A DNA stretch of 64,000 nucleotides from Burkholderia humptydooensis. Lineage in GTDB: Bacteria > Pseudomonadota > Gammaproteobacteria > Burkholderiales > Burkholderiaceae. The notes beneath the pieces were generated by a model. That model was not told the DNA's origin. It was given only the letters and a program-made list of their open reading frames with translations, and did no database searches. The stretch is taken from the NCBI RefSeq assembly GCF_001513745.1, contig NZ_CP013380.1:2356001-2420000 (forward strand). Direction: 5' to 3'. Shown piece after piece: positions 57,972 through 64,000 of the stretch (position 1 is the first letter of the stretch; each line of letters opens with the position of its first letter). The translations under genes were made by a program, and so were the position numbers.

Positions 57972-58293
57972 GTTCTGGGAATCCTTCCACTAGACTAGGT
58001 CACGGCGACTTTTCCGTGAGTCAACTTTCTATTTTACCGGTCCGGCGGCAGACCGTGCAAAAAGCGCACAGTCTCATTCGCGCTCGTTTGCCCGCCCGCA
58101 TTCCCGTTTGTTCGCGCGCGGGCCGCGCTGCGCCCGAAACGTCAGCGCGATGCCCCGCGCCCCCGCGCCGCCGACTAGGGATAAGGGATAACGAGCATCC
58201 GCTTCCCTCGATTTCGGGCGCGGCACGCACCGGGACTCACTATCATTGATTGAACAGTGACCCCACCCGTATCCACCTGCGGAGGGCAGTCGC

Positions 58294-58782
58294 ATGAACG
58301 ACAAGAAATCATTCCCCCTGACACGGCGCCGCCCGGCGCACGCCCTTCTCGTTGCCGCCGCCGTCACCCTCGCCCCCGTTACCGCACACTCGCAGCTCGG
58401 CGGCACCGTCACGAATTCGCCGGCGCGCGCGCTCGCGCAAACGTCGGCCACGCTGCTCGACGGCGCCGTCACGATGCGAAGCTATATCGATGCGGGCGGC
58501 ACGACGATTCGCGAGTACGCGACACGCGCCGGACTCGTCTTCGCTTACACGTGGGACGGCCCGACATCGCCCAACCTGCGGCAGTTGCTCGGCGAACGCT
58601 TCTCGACCTACCAGAGCCACGCTGTCTCGACGGACGCGCGCACCCGCGCGGGACTCCATGCCGGACGCGTCGCGCAATCCGACTTCGTCGTCGATGCCGG
58701 CGGTCGCATGCGCGCGTATGTCGGCCGCGCATGGCTGCCCGGCGCGGTGCCGTCCGGCGTGTCGATCGACGACTTGCGGTAA
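58294..58782 (+). CDS. DUF2844 exported protein
   Basis: 162 residues. A signal peptide (RPAHALLVAAAVTLAPVTAHS) is followed by QLGGTVTNSP and YIDAGGTTIREYATRAGLVFAYTWDGPTSPNLRQLLGERFSTYQ, and near the end GGRMRAYVGRAWLPGAVPSGVSIDDLR. This matches DUF2844, a Burkholderia family usually placed directly before a DUF3443 gene, as here (ten bases between them). Probably periplasmic; function unknown. Confidence 0.85.
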   Translation: MNDKKSFPLTRRRPAHALLVAAAVTLAPVTAHSQLGGTVTNSPARALAQTSATLLDGAVTMRSYIDAGGTTIREYATRAGLVFAYTWDGPTSPNLRQLLGERFSTYQSHAVSTDARTRAGLHAGRVAQSDFVVDAGGRMRAYVGRAWLPGAVPSGVSIDDLR

Positions 58783-58792
58783 GGAGGCGGCC

Positions 58793-59986
58793 ATGACCCT
58801 CAAGATCGCGTGGTGTGTCGCCGCGCTCGCCGCGACGCTCGCCGCATGCGGCGGCGGCGGCTCGACGACATCGAACTCGAACGGCACTGGCGTCACACCG
58901 TCCAATGCGGCGAACGTGCAGTCCGTTACGGTATCCGAGGGCATCACCGGCGCCGCGAACATGCTGATGACGACCGTCACTGTCTGCGCCCCGAATACGA
59001 GCCAATGCCAGACGATCGACAACGTGCAGGTCGATACCGGCTCGGACGGCTTGCGCATCCTCGCGGCCGCGCTGCCGTCGAGCGTCGCGCTGCCCGTCGT
59101 GCCGGCCGCGAATGCGCCGATCACGGGCGCCTGCGCGATATTCGGCACGGGCTTCACATGGGGCGCGGTGCGTCGCGCCGACGTGAAGATCGCAGGCGAA
59201 GTGGCGGCGAACATCCCGATCCAGGTGATCGCCGATCCCAGCACGCCGAGCGCGCCCGCCGGCTGCACGCAGAGCGCCGGGCCGATGCAAACGCAAGGGG
59301 CGCTGCGCGCGAACGGCATTCTCGGCATCGGCCTCTTCGTCACCGACTGCGGCGCCGCGTGCGCGAACAACGCGCTGCCCGGCTGGTATTACGGATGCAC
59401 GGCGGGCGGGGCGTGCGCGAGCACATCGCAGCCGATCGCGCAACAGATCGCGAATCCGGTCGGCGCATTCTCTAGCGACAACAACGGCGCGGCAATCATG
59501 CTGCCCGCGATTCCGGCAACGGGTTCTGCGACGGTCAACGGCTCGCTGGTCTTCGGCATCGGCACACAGGCGAACAACGGGCTCGGCGCCGCGACGCCGC
59601 TCGCAACGATCGCATCGGGCGCCTACGTGACGAGCGTGCTCAACGGCAACACCAACGCGCGCACGTTCTTCGACAGCGGCTCGAACGGAATCTTCTTCGC
59701 TGATGCGTCGCTGCCGCAGTGCGGCTCGTGGTTCTGCCCGGCGAGCACACAGACGTTCGGCCTCTCGCTGAGCGGCGGCGACGGCGCATCGACAAAAGCG
59801 ACGACGTTCCAGGTCGCGAGTTCGCAAGTGCTGTTCTCGACGTTCAACTTTGCATTCAACGACCTTGCCGGCCCGATCGGCAACGTCGTCGATCTCGGAC
59901 TGCCGTTCTTCTATGGACGCAGCGTCTATACCGCGATCGAAGGAAGAGCGACGCCGCTGGGACCGGGACCATACTATGCGTACTAA
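58793..59986 (+). CDS. DUF3443 lipoprotein
   Basis: 397 residues from MTLKIAWCVAALAATLAACGGGG (lipobox LAAC), with AAGGAGG before the ATG at 58793. The body is beta-rich: VQVDTGSDGLRILAAAL and FFDSGSNGIFFADASL resemble the two D-T/S-G motifs of aspartic-protease-like folds, with Cys pairs in between (TDCGAACANNALPGWYYGC). That similarity is my inference from the two DTGSDG/DSGSNG sites. It partners with the DUF2844 gene. The stop codon TAA is part of the target duplication of the IS element that follows, so the protein is intact. Confidence 0.85.
   Translation: MTLKIAWCVAALAATLAACGGGGSTTSNSNGTGVTPSNAANVQSVTVSEGITGAANMLMTTVTVCAPNTSQCQTIDNVQVDTGSDGLRILAAALPSSVALPVVPAANAPITGACAIFGTGFTWGAVRRADVKIAGEVAANIPIQVIADPSTPSAPAGCTQSAGPMQTQGALRANGILGIGLFVTDCGAACANNALPGWYYGCTAGGACASTSQPIAQQIANPVGAFSSDNNGAAIMLPAIPATGSATVNGSLVFGIGTQANNGLGAATPLATIASGAYVTSVLNGNTNARTFFDSGSNGIFFADASLPQCGSWFCPASTQTFGLSLSGGDGASTKATTFQVASSQVLFSTFNFAFNDLAGPIGNVVDLGLPFFYGRSVYTAIEGRATPLGPGPYYAY
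59981..59986. repeat. Target-site duplication, left copy
   Basis: TACTAA; it includes the TAA stop of the DUF3443 gene. Confidence 0.7.
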
Positions 59987-61467
59987 GTCGGCCCTGAACA
60001 ATCCGGAGTAGCTTGTGCAGCAAGGCTGTGAGGTCGAAATGGTGTTGTGGGATTTGCAAGGCACAGGCATATTGGTGCGAGTTTCCTGCAAATTTCGATG
60101 AGGTCTGGATGGGACCGAAGACACCGGCGCCAGAGGGAGATTTCTTCCGCCAACCGCTGCGTGAGCAGATCAACTTGAAGCATCCACTGGTGCGGTTGGC
60201 CGATCTGATCGACTGGGATCGGTTGGACGCGGCGATGAGCGCGAGCTTCGTGTCGAACAGAGGCCGGCCGGCGACCTCGCCGCGGCTGATCGCGGGGCTG
60301 CTGTACTTGCAGCACGCCTTCGACCTGTCGGACGAAGACGTGGTCTGGCAATGGCTCGAGAATCCGTACTGGCAGGTCTTCACCGGCGAGACGTACTTGC
60401 AGACGGAGCCGCCGATCGATCCGTCGAGCCTGACGCGTTGGCGCAAGCGGCTGGGCGAAGCCGGCGTTGAAGAACTGCTGGCCGAGACGATCGAAGCGGC
60501 CAAGCGTGCCAACGTCATCAAGCGCGCGAGCCTGAAGCGGGTGATCGTCGATACGACGGTGATGGAAAAGGCAATTGCGCATCCCACCGATTCGCGCCTG
60601 CTCGAACGCTGTCGGGAGCATCTGGTGAAGGCGGCGGCCCGGCACGGCCTGAAGCTGCGGCAGAACTACAACCGCGAAGCGCCGAGGCTGGCGAATCAGA
60701 TCGGTCGTTACGCGCATGCAAAGCAATACAAGCGGATGAGGAAGGCGTTGCGGACCTTGCGTTCGCGCGTAGGTCGCGTGATGCGTGACGTCGAGCGGCA
60801 GCTTGACGGCGTCGCTCAGCAAAGTCGCGTGGCGTTGGAAGACCTGATTGGCCGCACGAAACGAATTCTGTCGCAGAAGCAAAAGGACAAGAACAAGCTG
60901 TACGCACTGCACGCGCCGGAAGTCGAATGCCTGGCCAAGGGCAAGGCGCGCAAGCCGTACGAGTTGGGAGTGAAGGTGTCGATTACGACGACGCACAAGG
61001 AAGGCCTGGTGGTGGGTGCGCGCTCGATGCCGGGCAGCCCGTACGACGGTCACACGTTGGCCGAAGCGTTGGAGCAGGCGGCGATCCTGAGCGACGTTCA
61101 ACCAGAGATAGCCGTCGTCGATCGCGGCTACAAGGGTGTCGCCATCGACGGCGTAAAGGTCTATCACCCAGGGTTGCGACGCGGCATCACGCGAGGACTG
61201 CGCGCGATGATCCGGCGCCGCAGCGCAATCGAGCCGGCCATCGGTCACATGAAGGCGGACGGCAAACTGGATCGCAACTGGCTCAAGGGTGCGCTGGGCG
61301 ATGCCATCCACGCAGTGCTGTGCGGCGCCGGGCATAACCTGCGGATGATCCTCCGGAAACTGCGGCGCTTTTACGCCCCGATTCTTGCCGCGCTGCTCAA
61401 TCGCGGGATGGTCGCGCTAGCGACGGCATAACGCCTCGCTGAGCAAAACGAATTGTTCAGGGCCGAC
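59987..61467 (+). mobile_element. IS5-family insertion sequence, 1481 bp, apparently intact
   Basis: The ends are inverted repeats starting GTCGGCCCTGAACAAT (16 of 16 identical, with the next bases nearly so). The element is flanked by direct repeats TACTAA at 59981-59986 and 61468-61473, the likely target duplication. It contains one transposase gene. Burkholderia elements of this type, such as ISBma2, come to mind, but the exact name needs ISfinder. Confidence 0.85.
60109..61431 (+). CDS. IS5-family transposase
   Basis: 440 residues from MGPKTPAPEGDFFRQPLREQINLKHPLVRLADLIDWDRL. The same frame is open from 60013, but ATG 60109 gives the usual start. An N-terminal DUF772-like domain (RPATSPRLIAGLLYLQHAFDLSDEDVVWQWLENPYWQVF) precedes the DDE domain: first Asp in VIVDTTVMEKAI, second in VVDRGYKG, Glu in RRSAIEPAIGHMKADG. 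The frame is intact, so the element may be active. Confidence 0.92.
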   Translation: MGPKTPAPEGDFFRQPLREQINLKHPLVRLADLIDWDRLDAAMSASFVSNRGRPATSPRLIAGLLYLQHAFDLSDEDVVWQWLENPYWQVFTGETYLQTEPPIDPSSLTRWRKRLGEAGVEELLAETIEAAKRANVIKRASLKRVIVDTTVMEKAIAHPTDSRLLERCREHLVKAAARHGLKLRQNYNREAPRLANQIGRYAHAKQYKRMRKALRTLRSRVGRVMRDVERQLDGVAQQSRVALEDLIGRTKRILSQKQKDKNKLYALHAPEVECLAKGKARKPYELGVKVSITTTHKEGLVVGARSMPGSPYDGHTLAEALEQAAILSDVQPEIAVVDRGYKGVAIDGVKVYHPGLRRGITRGLRAMIRRRSAIEPAIGHMKADGKLDRNWLKGALGDAIHAVLCGAGHNLRMILRKLRRFYAPILAALLNRGMVALATA

Positions 61468-61473
61468 TACTAA
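61468..61473. repeat. Target-site duplication, right copy
   Basis: TACTAA directly after the right inverted repeat. Removing the element and one copy restores the uninterrupted sequence. Confidence 0.7.
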
Positions 61474-61537
61474 ACGAACGAGCGGAATGTGTGATGACCC
61501 GGTGAAGGAGGCAGCGCAAAGTTCGGCGGCGCGCGAA

Positions 61538-61597
61538 GTGTTGACTCGTGTTGACTCGTGTTGATCTGCGTTGACTGATTCGCGTTGATCCGCGTTT
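61538..61597 (+). repeat. Short tandem repeats of the type GTGTTGACTC
   Basis: Ten-base units GTGTTGACTC (two exact) are followed by GTGTTGATCT, GCGTTGACTG, then GCGTTGATCC and GCGTTT. TTGA recurs five times at ten- to fourteen-base steps, which is close to helical phase. The stretch lies between the IS element and the tRNA gene. Confidence 0.7.
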
Positions 61598-61717
61598 CGA
61601 CGGTGTCGATCCGCGGCGGACAGCGTCCCGCCGAAACGAGCGGCACATGAGCGCCGAACAGAATTTGCATCGGGGCAGTTCTATTTACGAAAAGTGTCTG
61701 TTATACTTTCACGCTTT

Positions 61718-61794
<77 letters not shown>

Positions 61795-61798
61795 GATC

Positions 61799-61834
61799 AA
61801 AACCCGCATGGCGTGAGGCTGTGCGGGTTTTTTA
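61799..61834 (+). terminator. Terminator of tRNA-Pro
   Basis: AACCCGCA ... TGCGGGTT with a T-run, five bases after the tRNA. Confidence 0.8.
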
Positions 61835-61951
61835 ACTGGCGCTCATTTTTTGGGCAAATTGGACACCATATTAGACACTGTCCAATATTTGACTCCGGAC
61901 GCACGCGGAATTCGGCGTAACGTCAGCATATGCATTCTTCCCCGCATGCTG

Positions 61952-61989
61952 AAAAAGAAAAGCCCCGCGAGTGCGAAAACTCGTGGGGC
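61952..61989 (-). terminator. Minus-strand terminator after the frameshifted small gene
   Basis: GCCCCACGAGT and ACTCGCGGGGC pair with one G-U/mismatch, followed on the minus strand by TTTTCTTTTTC. It lies about 55 bases beyond the TAG at 62045. Confidence 0.75.
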
Positions 61990-62044
61990 CTATTCGGCGA
62001 TCCCATCCAAAAATTGACCTTCGCGCGCCCTGCACGCCTTCCAC

Positions 62045-62342
62045 CTATTTCTGTCGGCCGCCGCCGTCGCCGCGCTCCTTCAGGCGCTTCTTCAACTTCC
62101 CGTTCTGCATGGCGAGTAACGCGGGGCGCGATCAGCGCCGCAACAGGGAAGAACCACTCTCCCGAATAATGCAGAAGCGCCCATGCAACGGCCACCACCC
62201 CAACGGCGAAGGCGACCAGGGCCAACCCGTCTGCGATCCGACATGCCGCCGTCCTCCCCGCGACTTTCGCGCAGAAAGCGTACGCACGCTGCCGGCCCGG
62301 ACTGAAAGACTTCAGGGCATCGCTGAATCGCGAGGCAAACAC
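62045..62342 (-). pseudogene. Frameshifted small phage-like membrane protein
   Basis: The frame from the GTG at 62342 encodes FASRFSDALKSFSPGRQRAYAFC, then a hydrophobic segment (ALVAFAVGVVAVAWALLHY) and WFFPVAALIAP. After this it runs into an implausible Arg/Glu-rich stretch that reads through a terminator. Dropping one base from the run of four G at 62123-62126 (plus strand) continues the protein as ALLAMQNGKLKKRLKERG and ends at TAG 62045-62047, giving about 98 residues with normal spacing to the terminator. The shape (one or two membrane helices, basic tail) is like small phage lysis-cassette proteins; no family is assigned. Confidence 0.5.
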
Positions 62343-62652
62343 TTACGATTACGAATTCATTTTTTGAAATTATGTGCCACATTGAAAACAAATTCAAATC
62401 GCAAAACCCTATCGTTTATTTAGTCGCAAAAAAACCCAACGCCAACGCATCATCTCACCGCCATCGACTCACATATGATTCTCGTTCGCATTCATCAGAC
62501 AAAACAATACATGCCGGTTGATGCACACATATCCGCCAATAATTCGGCCCCACCCTCTCAAATCCACCCCAGAAACAGTACAATGCCCCGGACCAACTGC
62601 ACCAGCATCATGAAGCCCAGCCGCATCAAAATAATCCATTCTGGAGCAACAT
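62343..62652. other. AT-rich intergenic stretch after the phage-like remnant
   Basis: 310 bases, clearly lower in GC than the rest of the window, with no convincing gene. It holds the upstream region of the methyltransferase gene. The drop in GC continues to the window end. Confidence 0.5.
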
Positions 62653-63483
62653 ATGAAAATATGCAACATGGACATGCTGGAGCGCAAAGAATATCGTTCC
62701 TGGAAAGAAAAAAGTAGTCGCATACAATATCTAACGAAGTGTCTGGATCATTATTATTCGACCCCACTCAATTCCACAATTTCTCCATACGAGACGATGG
62801 CCGATCAGTGGTATATGGACGTCGGATGTAGCGCAGCGGACGTCATCATTCAATCGCTACACAATAGCTGGACCGGCAGAATCGAACGCGTGCTCGATAT
62901 TCCTTGCGGGCACGGTCGAGTGCTTCGTCATCTAGTCAACCTCTTCCCCGATGCCGAAATTTACGCATCCGACATAGACAGATCCGGCGTGGATTTTTGC
63001 CGAGATACACTCGGAGCAATTGGCATATATTCAAATGAAGATATGACAGCCGTAGATTTCGACACAACGTTCGATCTGATATGGGTTGGCTCACTTTTCA
63101 CTCACACATCGCGCACAGTAACGAGAAAGTGGCTGGAACATCTCGCAAAATTCTTGACAGAAAACGGGATCATCGTCGCAACGGTACATGGCAGATGGTG
63201 CGAAACAGTTGCCAAGAAATCCCCCTACATCAATGTAGAATCCTGGAAAAAAATCCTTCGTGAATATCAGGAAACTGGGTACGGTTATCATGATTACAAT
63301 CCATCCGAGAATCATGACTATATATCCGGAAGCTATGGCGTGTCGTTAACAACCGCATCCGAGATATTAAAAGACATTGAGTCAGTCAAAGGAATTCGCA
63401 TTTTCTCTTACCGTGAAAGAGGTTGGGCGGATCATCAAGACGTATTGGTCGTCGGCAGGCCGGCATACGATCACTCATGGTAA
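62653..63483 (+). CDS. Class I SAM-dependent methyltransferase
   Basis: 276 residues with GGAGCA before the ATG. Motif I is VLDIPCGHGR (residues 80-89) and motif II ASDIDRSGV (105-113); FDLIWVGSLFTHTSRT is the post-motif strand. The C-terminal part (GYGYHDYNPSENHDYISGSYGVSLTT) probably forms the substrate site. The sequence is AT-richer than the core genes and uses codons such as AAA, ATA and ATT freely, so it is foreign. Such methyltransferases often act in glycan or surface polysaccharide clusters; the substrate is unknown. No partner genes are visible before the window ends. Confidence 0.85.
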   Translation: MKICNMDMLERKEYRSWKEKSSRIQYLTKCLDHYYSTPLNSTISPYETMADQWYMDVGCSAADVIIQSLHNSWTGRIERVLDIPCGHGRVLRHLVNLFPDAEIYASDIDRSGVDFCRDTLGAIGIYSNEDMTAVDFDTTFDLIWVGSLFTHTSRTVTRKWLEHLAKFLTENGIIVATVHGRWCETVAKKSPYINVESWKKILREYQETGYGYHDYNPSENHDYISGSYGVSLTTASEILKDIESVKGIRIFSYRERGWADHQDVLVVGRPAYDHSW

Positions 63484-63911
63484 GGCACGCATTTTCGACG
63501 TGTTGCGTGCTCGCATGACTTCAGGTGCGATGGCAACCCCCAGGATAAAAGATCGCCGTCTCACCTAACCAGTCAGGTGCCATGTAGCAGTTCGTCACTG
63601 CCTCCCGCCGCCACACCTCGCCACTCGATGTCCGACCGAACGGCATGTGCGCACGCAGATTGGCAGCGGCTGCCATTTCCTTAGACAATTGAAATCACGA
63701 TCGATCGACTTCGAGTCCTCCCATGAGCGCCAGTCGGTTGCCTAAGCGCCACGAAAAGATTGCTCTCCATTCTCTCCCGCTGCGACGAAGCTTTGTTTAA
63801 TAGAAATTTCCTACCACAGTCCAGACGATGATTTGATATAGTCACAACTACCTCACATCGCCGCCGCCCAATACCATCAACTGTAAGCCGCAATTCACTC
63901 AATCATACATC
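63484..63911. other. Intergenic region in the low-GC island
   Basis: 428 bases with no gene I can support. A 73-codon minus-strand frame at 63681-63902 lacks a ribosome site and looks random. Mixed GC suggests remnants of older sequence. Confidence 0.45.
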
Positions 63912-64000
63912 ATGAAAATCGAGAACTCCGTAAAAAACAACCTCGCCCGTGGTTCATGGATGACGCTCGAATTCCGAGCAAACTGGCTGCACTGGATGAT
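63912..64000 (+). CDS. Start of a gene cut by the window end
   Basis: The frame MKIENSVKNNLARGSWMTLEFRANWLHWM is open to the last base. The residue make-up is protein-like and the codon use agrees with the methyltransferase gene next to it. There is no clear ribosome binding site, and the family cannot be told from 29 residues. Confidence 0.4.
   Translation, partial: MKIENSVKNNLARGSWMTLEFRANWLHWM

Noticed and set aside
63681..63902. A 73-codon minus-strand frame in the island
   Set aside because: No ribosome site, no recognisable features.

Overview
The window is high-GC, densely coded chromosomal DNA from a Burkholderia. The match is best to the B. pseudomallei/thailandensis/mallei group and the primary chromosome. 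The evidence is the gene content and order: rimP-nusA-infB-rbfA-truB, odhA-odhB-lpdA-zapE, an Hfq2 with a long Gly/Arg tail, Burkholderia-type DUF2844/DUF3443/DUF2968/DUF3613 proteins, an IS5-family element and the codon use. The species is inferred from memory of the families, not from a search.

Layout. 1-4.7 kb: end of an MFS transporter, a TetR regulator, a long-chain acyl-CoA ligase and a DUF1571 protein. 4.7-6 kb: a small His/Asp-rich secreted protein and hfq2. 6.1-19.8 kb (minus strand): a full tad/Flp pilus locus, in the order flp, tadV, tadE, rcpC, rcpA, tadZ, tadA, tadB, tadC, a TPR lipoprotein, a DUF3613 protein and tadG. It ends with a sigma-54 activator whose receiver domain is degenerate, and a DUF2968 protein. 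20.2-25.2 kb (plus strand, divergent from flp): a consensus sigma-54 promoter preceded by two long inverted repeats. It drives two repeat-rich Gly/Ser/Thr lipoproteins and a TpsB (FhaC/ShlB-type) outer-membrane transporter, with no canonical TpsA beside it.

25.4-36 kb: a DUF2147 protein, a stand-alone transposase-type DUF4096 protein, zapE, the 2-oxoglutarate dehydrogenase genes and typA. 36-41 kb: a MarR-controlled EmrAB/outer-membrane tripartite efflux operon. 41-51 kb: the translation and ribosome-maturation operon, then rluB and scpB. 51-60 kb: a LysR regulator, a second DUF4096 protein behind another sigma-54-like promoter, several small proteins, a putative sigma-54-dependent structured RNA upstream of an ABM monooxygenase, bamC, and a DUF2844-DUF3443 pair.

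60-64 kb: an intact IS5-family element has inserted exactly at the DUF3443 stop codon. Then come short tandem repeats and a tRNA-Pro(GGG). After the tRNA, base composition falls sharply. This last part holds a frameshifted phage-like small membrane protein and a methyltransferase, and looks like the start of a genomic island.

The theme of most interest is sigma-54: one activator gene and three good -24/-12 promoters in 64 kb. They could link the Tad pilus, a surface lipoprotein/TpsB system, an sRNA and a domesticated transposase domain. That link is inference. The promoters themselves are visible in the sequence.
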